Notes: generated from the letters alone by a model not told the origin. A stretch of DNA of 64,000 nt from Rhodococcus sp. SMB37 (GCF_004345605.1 NZ_SLVY01000002.1:372001-436000); one strand, 5' to 3'. Shown: positions 37,046 to 46,400, counted from the stretch's first letter. A program made the numbers and translations.

Positions 37046-37918
37046 TTACAGGGCAGTTACTTTCGTGGCAATCACCGGACGCACGGGTTTGGGCGTGGCT
37101 CCGCAACTCGCGGGTCGCGCGGCGAGCTCCCGGGTCTCGACATCGACCCTCCAGGCCCGACCGTCGCGGTGTCGTACCAGCGGCTCCGCTCCGGTCTCGT
37201 CTACAGTGAAGGCATCCATCGAGTGGTCTCCGACAACGTCACGGACCGCGAGTTCGGCAACCTGACCCGCCGCTCCCCACGTGCTGCGGCCACGCGCGCC
37301 GGGCACATGGACCTCACCGCGTGCCGCCGCGCGCACCGCCTCGACGTTCTGCGCGGCGCCGAGGCGACCGTACGAATACCCAGTGGGTAGCACGATCATC
37401 GACGGGGCGAATCGGTGCCCGCCGGTGTGAGAGCATTCCCACACCGAGTCCGAGAATTCCGCCTGTAGCGCCGCCGCGATCGGGCGCCCGAGGACGGCAC
37501 AGCACTGGTCGCGCTTACCATGCGCACAGACGAGCACAGTCGGGCCCGACACCGTCTCCCCCAGCCCCAGCGGGGGTCCGGCGACCACGCGCGGCACGAT
37601 ATCGAGCAGCTCCGCCGGATCGGTGACCTCGAGACGTTCGCACCACGCGTTACCCGGTTCGGTGCGAGCGAGGAGCACGGTCTTCGACGTTCGCGGGACG
37701 TCGCGGCCGGGACGTCGGATGAACATGATCCGCACCCCGGCCGCATCCGCGCGGGCCGAGAGCTCACTCGACAACTCTGCACCGAGCGCAGTGCCGTCGA
37801 GTACGTCGCGGCCCCACGCCGACGGGAACTCCAAACATACGTAGCCGGGAGCTGTCGCGGTGGTGCCGGGCAGCGGTTCGTCGACGGCGGACAGGGCTGA
37901 GCAGGTAGGGGCGGTCAC
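37046..37918 (-). CDS. Sucrase/ferredoxin-like (Suc_Fer) family protein
   Basis: 290 aa. The thioredoxin-like ferredoxin domain shows VLVCAHGKRDQCCAVLG (CxnCC-type Cys cluster) and VWECSHTGGHRFAPSMIVLP, the hallmark of the Suc_Fer-like/Apd1 family. In fungal Apd1 a related domain holds a [2Fe-2S] cluster with His ligands. Physiological role in bacteria unknown; redox or metal tolerance are guesses. The GTG at 37918 is chosen because it gives TAPTCSALS; GTG 37942 is also in frame and no ribosome site decides. Confidence 0.78.
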   Translation of the reverse strand: MTAPTCSALSAVDEPLPGTTATAPGYVCLEFPSAWGRDVLDGTALGAELSSELSARADAAGVRIMFIRRPGRDVPRTSKTVLLARTEPGNAWCERLEVTDPAELLDIVPRVVAGPPLGLGETVSGPTVLVCAHGKRDQCCAVLGRPIAAALQAEFSDSVWECSHTGGHRFAPSMIVLPTGYSYGRLGAAQNVEAVRAAARGEVHVPGARGRSTWGAAGQVAELAVRDVVGDHSMDAFTVDETGAEPLVRHRDGRAWRVDVETRELAARPASCGATPKPVRPVIATKVTAL

Positions 37919-37970
37919 GTCGCCATTGTGTCCCGCCCACACATCCGAAGAAAGTCGGGTGGCTGCGGTG

Positions 37971-38498
37971 TCAGCGATTGCGCCGCAGTCGCCTGATCCC
38001 CGCCTGCGTCCAGACCCTGAGGAAGCCCTGGGACAGATAGGCGAGGCAGCCGACCGCGAGCGTCCACTTGGTGACGCTGATCGTGGATGCGGCGCGCACC
38101 GTGTCGTCGGTGATCTTGTCGCGGTGGTCGAGCAGGTACAGACCGGCGACGTTCTCCACGTAGTCGCCCGCCGCGGCCATCACGGGTGCGGTGAGCAGGA
38201 TTCTGCGCACCCCTGGCGACAGCGACCGATGGTGGTCGAGTGCGCGCGCACCGGCCCGCAACGCCACCGCGAATGTCAGCGGGTGGAACATGTCCCAGTA
38301 GTAGTGCTCTCGGTAACGGGTAATTTCACCGGGTCCGAGATTGTCGAGGATCTTCCGGTACTTCGTCGCGGAGAACGTCGTCTGAACCATCCCGACGGTC
38401 AGCGCGGTGGAACCGAGGACGCGGGCGATGTTCGCCTGCGAGACGATAAACAGTGCGGATGTAGCGAGAAGCTTCCGGTCGGGCGAAGACAAGGCCAT
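37971..38498 (-). CDS. Conserved membrane protein of unknown function
   Basis: 175 aa from the ATG at 38498 (MALSSPDRKLLATSALFIVS). Hydrophobic segments lie around residues 10-35, 78-92 and 145-165. There is a conspicuous REHYYWDMFHPLTFAVALRAG stretch, here of mixed polar and aromatic character, and a basic C-terminus. No family is recognised with confidence. It is 29 bp downstream of the alpha/beta hydrolase gene and likely co-transcribed. Confidence 0.6.
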   Translation of the reverse strand: MALSSPDRKLLATSALFIVSQANIARVLGSTALTVGMVQTTFSATKYRKILDNLGPGEITRYREHYYWDMFHPLTFAVALRAGARALDHHRSLSPGVRRILLTAPVMAAAGDYVENVAGLYLLDHRDKITDDTVRAASTISVTKWTLAVGCLAYLSQGFLRVWTQAGIRRLRRNR

Positions 38499-38527
38499 GC
38501 ACCGATCGTAGGCCAGGTTCGACAAGC

Positions 38528-39289
38528 TCAGTCGGCGAGGAAGGGCAGCACCGCTGCCGCGAAATCCTCCGACCGATCACGATGGATACTGTGTCCGCAC
38601 GGAATCTCCCGCACCACACCGTCCGGAAGCAGCGACAGCGCTGCGGTGAGCAGACGCGGATCGACCATGCTTCCGCGGCGCGCCCCGCGCAGCAGCATCG
38701 TCGGACACTCCAGTGACGGAAGTTGTTCCCACCACACTGGATTCGGGGTGTGGAACTCGGATACCACCGCCTCGGTCATCGATCGGTCGAACGAGAACAC
38801 CGCCCGCGGGTTGAGCACCATACTGGTCGCGGCGTGCCACAGTTCCGCGGGAGTGGGCCGGTGCGCAGGAATCTCGGGAACCGGATCACCCTCGCGCAAC
38901 GGCAGCGGCGCCTCCTCCAGGACAAGCCGTCTCACCAATCCGGGCTGCTGCTGCGCCACCAGCGAACCGGCGTGCCCACCGAGGGAGTGACCCACCAGGT
39001 CCACCATGTCGAAACCAAGGTGTTCACACAGCCCAGCGACATCGGCGGCGAACTCCGAGAACCGGTACGACGACGCGCGGGCGCTGCGGCCGTGCCCGCG
39101 CAGATCGACCGCGAGGACCCTGCGCCCGGCGGCAGTGAGCCGCCGCACAAACCTGTCCCATGTGCGTCCGTCACCGCCCATGCCGTGCACCAGCACGACC
39201 GGAACGCCCCCGCCACCTTTGTGAGGTGCCGAATCCCGGTAGGCGATCGCGACACCGTTCGGCGTCGCCGTGAACGCAGAAGTTTCCAC
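38528..39289 (-). CDS. Alpha/beta hydrolase
   Basis: 253 aa. It shows the oxyanion-hole region VVLVHGMGGDGRTWD, the nucleophile elbow VGHSLGGHAG (Ser) and a C-terminal His in CGHSIHRDRSEDF; GRSARASSYRFSEFAADV belongs to the lid-side region. Substrate unknown (ester, lactone or epoxide). The GTG at 39289 gives ETSAFTATPNGVAIAY; an ATG at 39343 would add an odd leader. Possibly expressed with the downstream membrane protein. Confidence 0.85.
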   Translation of the reverse strand: METSAFTATPNGVAIAYRDSAPHKGGGGVPVVLVHGMGGDGRTWDRFVRRLTAAGRRVLAVDLRGHGRSARASSYRFSEFAADVAGLCEHLGFDMVDLVGHSLGGHAGSLVAQQQPGLVRRLVLEEAPLPLREGDPVPEIPAHRPTPAELWHAATSMVLNPRAVFSFDRSMTEAVVSEFHTPNPVWWEQLPSLECPTMLLRGARRGSMVDPRLLTAALSLLPDGVVREIPCGHSIHRDRSEDFAAAVLPFLAD

Positions 39290-39349
39290 GGCAAACCAGC
39301 CTAGTCGCCGGGTGATACCGGCCGCGCAAGGAAGGTGTGGCATCGAAAG

Positions 39350-39368
39350 TTAACTTAGCCTAAGCTGC
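39350..39368. promoter_or_regulatory. Possible IdeR/DtxR iron box before doxX
   Basis: TTAACTTAGCCTAAGCTGC matches 14 of 19 positions of TTAGGTTAGSCTAACCTAA, with a perfect central TTAGCCTAA. It lies between the divergent hydrolase (60 bp away) and doxX (93 bp away). Either gene, or both, could be iron-regulated. Motif evidence only. Confidence 0.4.
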
Positions 39369-39461
39369 GCTACCGCAGCGCCTGTTGCGACTTTCGACCT
39401 CACTCGATGAAGACTTCGTCCCCTGGGGGGTGGGTCGCTGTCGACCAACGGATGGGATCCG

Positions 39462-39938
39462 ATGACAACGAAACTCGAGCACTACACGCCCTGGGCCGTG
39501 GCCGCCTTCCGCATCGTGGTGGGTTTTCTGTTCATGTGCCACGGAACGTCCACCCTGTTCGCGTGGCCGGTCGAGCCCTTCAGCGGCCAGACGGCATCGT
39601 TCGGCGCGTGGCCGTCATGGTGGTCGGGAATCATCGAACTGGTCGTGGGAGTTCTGATCATCACCGGAGTCGGCACGCGGATCGCGGCGTTCATCGGATC
39701 GGGCACCATGGCGGTGGCGTACTTCTGGAAGCATCAGCCCGACGGGTTCCTGCCCATTCAGAACGACGGCGACTCGTCCGTCTTGCTCTGCTGGGCACTG
39801 CTTCTGCTGGTCTTCGTCGGCCCGGGCCGAGCGGCACTCGGCAACGTCCTCACCCGACGCCGCCCCGACCGAGGAGGCGAAGAGTCCACCGACGACACTC
39901 GGCAGACCGAGGAGCACACGGCCCTCTCGGTCCGGTAG
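39462..39938 (+). CDS. DoxX family membrane protein
   Basis: 158 aa, four transmembrane helices, around residues 12-30, 52-72, 78-95 and 105-128. The DoxX pattern is AAFRIVVGFLFMCHGTSTLF, WWSGIIELVVGVLIITGVGT and GSGTMAVAYFWKH. In M. tuberculosis a DoxX protein joins SodA and SseA in an oxidant-resistance membrane complex. The C-terminal 30 residues are hydrophilic. A possible iron box lies 93 bp upstream. Convergent with imuB (19-bp gap). Confidence 0.85.
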   Translation: MTTKLEHYTPWAVAAFRIVVGFLFMCHGTSTLFAWPVEPFSGQTASFGAWPSWWSGIIELVVGVLIITGVGTRIAAFIGSGTMAVAYFWKHQPDGFLPIQNDGDSSVLLCWALLLLVFVGPGRAALGNVLTRRRPDRGGEESTDDTRQTEEHTALSVR

Positions 39939-39957
39939 TCGACGCCACCGCTCCTGA

Positions 39958-41532
39958 TCAGTCGTAGATACCCTCAACCCGCCAACCATCGGTTCCGTGG
40001 ACGATCAGCAGGGCCCGCCCTCCGTCGAGCAGCACCTGCAGTCGCGCGATGTCGCGCGCGGCTTCGGAATCCCACCAGTATTCGTCCACCGGCCAGGGTC
40101 CCGCCCATCCGGTCACCTGCCAGCTGCGACTTCCCCATCGCAACTGCGTCGGCCGACCGCTGAGCAGGCCCCGCTCGGTGATCGTCACCTCCTCACCCAC
40201 GTCGTCGTCCACTGCAATCGGCGGTGGCACGTGCAGCACCATGGCCGGAGCCGGTGGCGGTAGCCGTCCCGGCCAGGGCGCATCCGGATCCGACCGCGGC
40301 ACCGCCTCCTCCCCCACCGGGACGAGCGTGATCCGTTCGGCGGGCCCGCGCCCACCGCTGAGCACTCCCACTCTGACCGCGTCACCTCCGAGCAGGCCCT
40401 GCACCCGGACCAGCGCTCGTCGTGCCCGTTCGTCCTCGTCGCCGACGCCGCCCCACAGACCCAACTGCAAGGCACCGGAGTTCACCACCTCCACGGGCTC
40501 GAGACGCAGCATGGTGACCCCGGCGGTGGGGCGGTCGGCGCTGCGCCCGGTGAGCCAACCGTCGAGTTGCCAACGCACTCTGTCGGCAGTCCCTTCGGGG
40601 GTCAGCGGTTCGGCACAGCGCCACGTCCGAGCCAGTTCTTCCCCGTTGCCGGTGCGGGCAGAGACGAGCAGCCGTGTGCACGCCACACCGGCCGCAGCAA
40701 GGCGGGTATGCAGCAGTTCGGCAAGCATCCGGCCGATGAACGCCGCCGTGTCCACTCGCTCGACCGGAGGGTCGCATACATGCTCCACGGTGAGATCGGG
40801 GGGAACCGCACGCCCCGACGGCGGGCGTTCGGGTAGTCCACGTGCACTCCGGTGCGCCGCCACCGCGTCGGCACCGAACCTCGACGCCACATCCGAAACG
40901 GACAGCGCCGCAAAGGATCCGATCGTGCGCACTCCGAGCCTACGAAGCAGATCCACAAGGTCGGCTCGCTCCGGAGCGGCCAGCGCCGACTCCACCGACA
41001 ACTGCGATATCGGCAGCGGAGCGAGGAACCCGGGGCCTGCCCCGCTCGGCACCAACGCGGCCCGACGCGCGGCGAGCACCGCGGTGGACAGTTCGTCGGC
41101 GATGCCCACCTGGCATTCCACTCCGACGGACGCAACCTCGTCGACGAGACGTTCTGCGGCGGCCTCCTCTGATCCGAACCATCGCACAACGCCGCGCGCC
41201 GCGAGAATCACGAGGCCCGGACGCAACACCTCGACGCCGGGGGCGGCCGCATCGATCGCCGCGACCACCGGTTCGAACAGTCTCGCATCCCGATCCGGAT
41301 CATTCTGTGCCACATGAAGTTCAGGGCATCTCCCTTGAGCTTCGCGACGCACCGAGCCGCGTACGACACCTGCCGCCCGCGCCGACGCCGAGCATGCGAC
41401 CACCCGATTCGCGGACACCACGGCAATCGGCGTGGCGGCGGGAATATCCGCTGCCGCAGCCGCGGCCACCGCGGGCCAGTCCGGGCACCACACCGCCACG
41501 ACACGCGACGTCGACCGGTCGTCTCGGGTCAC
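39958..41532 (-). CDS. imuB: ImuB, catalytically dead Y-family polymerase of the SOS mutasome
   Basis: 524 aa. The Y-family palm is at residues 8-250 (VVAVWCPDWPAVAAAAA), but the acidic metal ligands usual in this family are replaced, as in other ImuB proteins. The clamp-binding motif QLGLWG begins at Gln356, almost where M. tuberculosis ImuB has QLPLWG. The C-terminal part recruits DnaE2/ImuA'. The GTG at 41532 overlaps the imuA' stop by four bases, fixing the start. Acts at stalled forks as the adaptor linking DnaE2 to the beta clamp. Confidence 0.93.
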   Translation of the reverse strand: MTRDDRSTSRVVAVWCPDWPAVAAAAAADIPAATPIAVVSANRVVACSASARAAGVVRGSVRREAQGRCPELHVAQNDPDRDARLFEPVVAAIDAAAPGVEVLRPGLVILAARGVVRWFGSEEAAAERLVDEVASVGVECQVGIADELSTAVLAARRAALVPSGAGPGFLAPLPISQLSVESALAAPERADLVDLLRRLGVRTIGSFAALSVSDVASRFGADAVAAHRSARGLPERPPSGRAVPPDLTVEHVCDPPVERVDTAAFIGRMLAELLHTRLAAAGVACTRLLVSARTGNGEELARTWRCAEPLTPEGTADRVRWQLDGWLTGRSADRPTAGVTMLRLEPVEVVNSGALQLGLWGGVGDEDERARRALVRVQGLLGGDAVRVGVLSGGRGPAERITLVPVGEEAVPRSDPDAPWPGRLPPPAPAMVLHVPPPIAVDDDVGEEVTITERGLLSGRPTQLRWGSRSWQVTGWAGPWPVDEYWWDSEAARDIARLQVLLDGGRALLIVHGTDGWRVEGIYD

Positions 41533-42371
41533 CGGGCCACCTCGAGGTTCGGAACAGTATCGGTGCTCGAAACATCGATGTTCGAAACGGCATCTGCTCG
41601 CCGTCGCTCGCCGGATGCCCACCGCACGCCGCCGGGTTCGGCACAGACATCGATGCGCGCGGCCCGAGGGGCGGCCGCACGCCCCAGGGCCCGCACCGAC
41701 AGTCTGGTACCGCACAGCCGCGCACGACCGGGCCCGGTCAACCCCTCGTAGCCGCTCACCTGAGCCTCGAGACGCACCTGCGCGCCGTTCCAGTGCCCGT
41801 CGGTGACCACCAGGACCGCCCCTTTGCTCCGCACACGGGCAGCGACGACGCGGGCCCGAGACGGCGGAACCGACATCCCTCCCAGGCCGAGTACCACCAG
41901 GTCCAGCCCGTCGAGCAGTACCGCCGCAACCTCCACCGGGTCGGGTCCCGGGTCGGGGATCACCGCCACCCGACTCAGCCGGGCCCCCATCTCCGCTGCC
42001 GCGAGCAACCCGAGCCTTCGCTGGCCGATGACGGCAGCGTGCCCACCCGCCGCGGTCACCGTCGCCACCAGGCCCAGCAGTAATGATGCCGACCCCGACA
42101 CGGACACCACGGTGCCGCGGACCAGTCCTCCTCGCGGAAGTAGTTCGGTGAGGGGTTCCGGCACCGGAAGCAACCGCTCGACCGGACTGTGCGCCGGGGC
42201 GGGCGCGGAGGCTTCTCCTTTCGCCGGAACCGCGGAGATCCGGCGTCTCAACGCCTCGATCCGCTCCGCTCGACTCGGTTCTCCACTGCCGTCGACCGCA
42301 TCTTCACCGATCGGAAATTCGGCCACTTCACCCACATGTACCCCTGTCATCCGCCTGTCGCATTCGCTCAC
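41529..42371 (-). CDS. imuA': ImuA', RecA-like accessory factor of the SOS mutasome
   Basis: 280 aa with a degenerate RecA-like core (LLPRGGLVRGTVVSVSGSAS, then VAVIPDPGPDP). It lacks a good Walker A, as expected for the actinobacterial ImuA' type. The C-terminus is variable. A LexA box lies 44 bp upstream; the stop overlaps imuB. The start is uncertain: GTG 42371 or ATG 42350, with no strong ribosome site for either. Needed with ImuB and DnaE2 for damage-induced mutagenesis. Confidence 0.85.
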   Translation of the reverse strand: MSECDRRMTGVHVGEVAEFPIGEDAVDGSGEPSRAERIEALRRRISAVPAKGEASAPAPAHSPVERLLPVPEPLTELLPRGGLVRGTVVSVSGSASLLLGLVATVTAAGGHAAVIGQRRLGLLAAAEMGARLSRVAVIPDPGPDPVEVAAVLLDGLDLVVLGLGGMSVPPSRARVVAARVRSKGAVLVVTDGHWNGAQVRLEAQVSGYEGLTGPGRARLCGTRLSVRALGRAAAPRAARIDVCAEPGGVRWASGERRRADAVSNIDVSSTDTVPNLEVAR

Positions 42372-42415
42372 GACCTGCCGACCACGGGGAAGACGTGGCC
42401 CAGCCCGAATTGAAT

Positions 42416-42431
42416 TCGAACGTATTTTCGA
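42416..42431 (-). promoter_or_regulatory. LexA (SOS) box of imuA'-imuB
   Basis: TCGAACGTATTTTCGA matches TCGAAC-N4-GTTCGA at 11 of 12 positions. It shares the ten-base half TCGAACGTAT with the dnaE2 box read on the other strand. It sits between imuA' and the divergent kinase gene, 44 bp from the imuA' start. Confidence 0.82.
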
Positions 42432-42535
42432 ACCCCTCCAGTAGACCCGATACCGGCACCTGACGTCAAGTGATCACCCACACCTCGATCCGTCGACCTG
42501 CCGAGGTATCCGCCCGGATCGATTACCCTCGTGAG

Positions 42536-43732
42536 GTGGCAGAACGGGAACGAGAAGGAAGGGCCGTCGGTCCGGATCACCTGGTGGCCGGGCGTTATCG
42601 ACTCGACTCCAAGCTCGGTGGCGGAGGTATGGGCGCCGTATGGCTCGCCCGCGACAACCGACTCGGACGGAACGTGGCCGTCAAGCAGGTGATCTCCACC
42701 GCAGATCTCGACCCTGCCGCCGCCGAGGAGATCCGCCGACGCGCTCTCCGCGAGGGCCGGGTCGCTGCTCAGCTCACCCACGAGCACGCGATCTCCATGT
42801 ACGACGTCGCGCTCCACTACGGCGAACCGTGGCTGGTCATGGAGCATCTACCGTCCCGCAGCCTCGCTCAGGTCATGAACGCGATCGATGCCCTCCCGCC
42901 ATACGTGGTCGCGCAGATCGGTGCCGACGTCGCCGACGCGCTCACAGCCGCCCACGCGACCGGCATCGTGCATCGCGATGTCAAGCCCGGGAACATCCTC
43001 ATCGCCGAACGCGGCAACGACGCAGGCGTCGTGAAGATCAGCGACTTCGGCATCGCCCGCGCCAAGGGCGACAACGATCCGTCCAGCGTGATCATCGGTA
43101 CTCCCGCATATTTCGCGCCCGAGGTCGCCCGGGGCAGCGATCCCACCGAAGCCAGCGACGTGTTCTCCCTCGGCGCCACCCTCTACACCGCTATCGAGGG
43201 ACAGCCACCGTTCGGCTACGAAGCGGACTCGATCGCGCTCCTGCACCGTGTCGCCCGCGGCGAGATCATCCCGCCCACCAGAACCGGGCTCCTCACCGAC
43301 ACCCTGCTCACCATGCTCGAACCCGACCCGGCACGCCGGCCGACGATGATCGAGGCGCGCAATCGCCTCGCCGAGGTGGTGCTCGGCCCCGGCGGGAACC
43401 CGGCCATGCTCCGCGGCCGGCCGATCGTGTCGCAGGACGGCACCGTTCCGTCCTGGGCGCAACGGTCGACTCCGGTCGACGACCAGACACGGCCCCGCAG
43501 CTCGTTCATGGACCAGCCCCTGACCCTGCCCGCGACACCGCGGACCGGAAGCACCGATTCGACTACGTCGTGGGTGGCCGGTGTTCTCGACCGCCTGGCT
43601 CCCAAGGGCGACCTCCCGGAATCGACGCAGGAGAAGGTCCTCGCGTATGCACCGATGGCAATGGCGGTGATGGGTGCGATCATCCTCATCGCGTTCGTCG
43701 TCGCGCTTGTCATCGCGTTCCTCGTGGCCTGA
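42536..43732 (+). CDS. Membrane Ser/Thr protein kinase
   Basis: 398 aa Hanks-type kinase. The Gly loop is LGGGGMGAVW; the catalytic Lys is in VAVKQV; IVHRDVKPGNIL, ISDFGIARA and GTPAYFAPEVARG complete the active and activation loops. A Pro/Thr-rich juxtamembrane linker (residues 290-365) leads to one C-terminal transmembrane helix (375-397) with almost no outside domain, so no sensor is visible. GTG 42536 is chosen as closest to the kinase domain; an in-frame ATG at 42470 exists. Target unknown. Confidence 0.88.
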   Translation: MAEREREGRAVGPDHLVAGRYRLDSKLGGGGMGAVWLARDNRLGRNVAVKQVISTADLDPAAAEEIRRRALREGRVAAQLTHEHAISMYDVALHYGEPWLVMEHLPSRSLAQVMNAIDALPPYVVAQIGADVADALTAAHATGIVHRDVKPGNILIAERGNDAGVVKISDFGIARAKGDNDPSSVIIGTPAYFAPEVARGSDPTEASDVFSLGATLYTAIEGQPPFGYEADSIALLHRVARGEIIPPTRTGLLTDTLLTMLEPDPARRPTMIEARNRLAEVVLGPGGNPAMLRGRPIVSQDGTVPSWAQRSTPVDDQTRPRSSFMDQPLTLPATPRTGSTDSTTSWVAGVLDRLAPKGDLPESTQEKVLAYAPMAMAVMGAIILIAFVVALVIAFLVA

Positions 43733-43802
43733 TTCCCGGCATCGTGTCGGTGCCGTGTGCCAGTCTTCCGTCACATCCAGCGACACAGTACCGAGGAGAC
43801 CC

Positions 43803-44285
43803 GTGACCACACCCGATCCGACCATGGCCGCCATCACCGACGCCGTCACTGCAGGCCGTTCCGGCGATACCGCCGCCGCACGCCTGAGTCTCGAAAGCCT
43901 GTGGGACGAGATCGGACCCGATGGCGACGCCCTGCACCGCTGCACTCTCGCGCACTTCCTCGCCGACCTCTACGACGATGCCGCCACTTCCCTCGTGTGG
44001 GACGCCCGGGCACTCGAAGCCGCCGATTCTCTCGACGACACCCGAGTACAGCAAGAGCATGCCTCGCTGCAGATCCGAGGGTTCTATCCGTCGTTGCATC
44101 TCAATCTCGCCGACGACCACCGCCGCCTGGGCAATTTCGATGCCGCTACCGAGCACCTCACCGCGGCACGTATCTACGTCGACGCCCTCGCCGACGACGG
44201 CTACGGCGCCACCGTCCGATCCGGCATCGACAACGTGACACAGGCGATCGAGGCGAAGAGCACCGAACGACTCGTCACGCACTGA
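43803..44285 (+). CDS. Conserved protein with TPR-like helices, unknown function
   Basis: 160 aa, soluble. Helical repeats resemble tetratricopeptides: TAAARLSLESLWDEIG, HFLADLYDDAATSLVWDARA and HLNLADDHRRLGNFDAATEH. Homologues with this His/Asp pattern occur widely in actinobacteria without known role. GTG 43803 follows GAGGAG, a strong ribosome site. It lies 70 bp after the kinase and could be its partner, but an own promoter is also possible. Confidence 0.65.
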   Translation: MTTPDPTMAAITDAVTAGRSGDTAAARLSLESLWDEIGPDGDALHRCTLAHFLADLYDDAATSLVWDARALEAADSLDDTRVQQEHASLQIRGFYPSLHLNLADDHRRLGNFDAATEHLTAARIYVDALADDGYGATVRSGIDNVTQAIEAKSTERLVTH

Positions 44286-44312
44286 CGGAGTCGGCCGGCG
44301 CCCCGCCCCGCA

Positions 44313-44999
44313 TCAGTCGATACGCCGCCGATGCGCCCACCGGGTGAGCGCATTCCGGTTGGACTGCTGAGTCTTACGCAGAACATTCGACGCGTGCGTC
44401 TCGACAGTCTTCACCGAGATCACGAGTTCCTCGGCGATCTCGCGGTACGTGTATCCGCGGGCGAGCAGTCGCAACACCTCGAGTTCGCGCGGGGTCAGTG
44501 AATCGAGTTCAGGATCCAGCGGGGGTTCCGGTGCGGTGGATCTACCGGTGAACGAATCCAGCACGAACCCGGCCAACCGCGGGCTGAACACCGCGTCTCC
44601 CCCGGCGACCCTTCGTACGGCGTCGGCGAGATCCGGCCCGGAGATCGTCTTGGTGACGTAACCCCGGGCACCCGCCCTGATCACCGCGATGACGTCCTCC
44701 GCGGCATCGGACACGCTCAGCGCCAGGCACACCGAACCCGAGTCGATACGACCGAGCACCGCGACACCGCCCCCGTCCGGCATGTGCACGTCGAGCAGCA
44801 CCACGTCGGGTTTCGTGGAGTCGATCCCCGCGACGGCCTCTGCCACGCCGCCGGCTTCACCGACGATCTCCATGTCCTGTTCGCGCCCCAATTCTGCTCG
44901 GACGCCGGACCTGAACACCGCGTGGTCGTCGACGAGAAAAACCCGGAAACGCCGGGTCGATTCGGAGATCTCGGACGGTGTCGCCGGGGTCGAACTCAC
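44313..44999 (-). CDS. NarL/LuxR-type response regulator
   Basis: 228 aa. Receiver domain at residues 18-140: acidic pair Asp24-Asp25, phospho-acceptor Asp70 (VVLLDVHMPDGGG) and Lys in YVTKTISG. The C-terminal LuxR helix-turn-helix is LDSLTPRELEVLRLLARGYT followed by VKTVETHASNVLRK. The GTG at 44999 overlaps the sensor kinase stop by four bases. Forms a two-component pair with that kinase; likely target is the divergent pspC operon. Confidence 0.92.
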   Translation of the reverse strand: MSSTPATPSEISESTRRFRVFLVDDHAVFRSGVRAELGREQDMEIVGEAGGVAEAVAGIDSTKPDVVLLDVHMPDGGGVAVLGRIDSGSVCLALSVSDAAEDVIAVIRAGARGYVTKTISGPDLADAVRRVAGGDAVFSPRLAGFVLDSFTGRSTAPEPPLDPELDSLTPRELEVLRLLARGYTYREIAEELVISVKTVETHASNVLRKTQQSNRNALTRWAHRRRID

Positions 45000-46267
45000 T
45001 GGGGCTGCTCCTCGTGGTGGGGCTGTGTCGCCTCCCACTCTAGGGTCGCCTCCTCGGCGTGTCCTCCACCGGATCGCGGCATATGGATGCGGATCTCCGT
45101 ACCTTTCCCCAGCGCGGTCTTGACCACGGTCCGTCCGCCGCGTCGTTCGATCCGTGCTGTGATCGAACGTGCCAGTCCCTGCCGGTCTTCCGGCACGATG
45201 TTCGGGTCGAACCCGACACCGCGATCCCGGACGAACACGCTGATCTCGTGAGGTTCGACCTCTGCGAACAGGTCGATGTTGTCGACCTGCGCGTGCTTCG
45301 CAGCGTTGACAAGGGCTTCCCGAGTGGCGCCGAGCACCGCCGTGAACGCTTCCGCCGATATGTCCTCGTCGTCGGGTGCCACGTCGCCGACGATCACGGG
45401 AGCCACGGACACGCCGCGCTGATCCTCCACTTCCCCCGCGATGGTGCGCAGCGCTTCCGCCAGGGAAGTGCGTGGAGTCTCGTCGCCGCCGAAGAGCCAT
45501 CGCCGCAGCTCGCGTTCCTGGCTGCGTGCGAGCCGCACGACCTCCTGCGGGCTGTCGGCCTGCTTCTGGATCAGCGCCAACGTCTGCAACACCGAATCGT
45601 GCAGGTGCGAGGCGATCTCGTCGCGCTCCTCGGTGCGGACCCGTGCAGCGCGCTCGCTCTCCAGTGCCCGCCACATACGGATCCACAACGGTACGGACAG
45701 CAGCGCAGCCCCGACCAACGTCACGATGACAGCGAGCAACGACGACCGCAGTGCCTCGACGTCCACCTGAGCGAGGACGACGACACCGAGACCGGTGACC
45801 ACGAGGGTGAGGCCGCCGAGGACCCGCGCCCACGTGAGCACAGTCGGTTTTGCAGGCAGGCCGAACACCGAACGGGGACCTTCGGCGTCGAACTCCCGCC
45901 AGATGAGGGCAGCACCCACCGACACGACGACGATCGGCGCAATCGCCGAGGCCGCACCCCCGCTGAACACCCAGGACAATCCGATGGCGAGTGCGATACC
46001 CATGACCGCGAGCCCCACGGCGCGGCGGCGTTCGGTTCCGGACGGCCGATCGGTGTCGGCTCCGGGCGGAACGAACATCCACAACAGCCCGTAGGCGACG
46101 ATCCCCAGCCCGCCGAGAGCGGCGAGCACCGTGAACGCGACGCGTACCTTCGTGACGTCGATATCGAGATGGTCGGCGAGACCACCTGCGACCCCACCGA
46201 CGACTCGCCCGCCGACTCTCCGCTGGAGACGATCGACAGGCACGGGCAATCCGGATACAAGGTCCAC
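44996..46267 (-). CDS. PspC-domain sensor histidine kinase
   Basis: 423 aa. An N-terminal PspC domain (residues 13-65: GGVAGGLADHLDIDVTKVRV, LWMFVPPG) is followed by four further membrane segments. Then come a HisKA_3 dimerisation domain with HLHDSVLQTLALIQKQ (phospho-His about 223) and an ATPase domain (ATREALVNAAKHAQ, RDRGVGFDP). The PspC fusion suggests sensing of envelope stress within the membrane. GTG 46267 is preferred; ATG 46303 is possible. Paired with the downstream response regulator and divergent from another PspC gene. Confidence 0.87.
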   Translation of the reverse strand: MDLVSGLPVPVDRLQRRVGGRVVGGVAGGLADHLDIDVTKVRVAFTVLAALGGLGIVAYGLLWMFVPPGADTDRPSGTERRRAVGLAVMGIALAIGLSWVFSGGAASAIAPIVVVSVGAALIWREFDAEGPRSVFGLPAKPTVLTWARVLGGLTLVVTGLGVVVLAQVDVEALRSSLLAVIVTLVGAALLSVPLWIRMWRALESERAARVRTEERDEIASHLHDSVLQTLALIQKQADSPQEVVRLARSQERELRRWLFGGDETPRTSLAEALRTIAGEVEDQRGVSVAPVIVGDVAPDDEDISAEAFTAVLGATREALVNAAKHAQVDNIDLFAEVEPHEISVFVRDRGVGFDPNIVPEDRQGLARSITARIERRGGRTVVKTALGKGTEIRIHMPRSGGGHAEEATLEWEATQPHHEEQPQ

Positions 46268-46400
46268 ACATCGATACTGACACGATGTGCCGTCCCGAGG
46301 CATCGGGGAACGACCCTGAGGTCGGGGCCTCCGACCACGGCCACGAAATCAGGGTTCGTCCCTGATGTGCGGAACGATCGCGGCCGCCAGGATGGATGCC

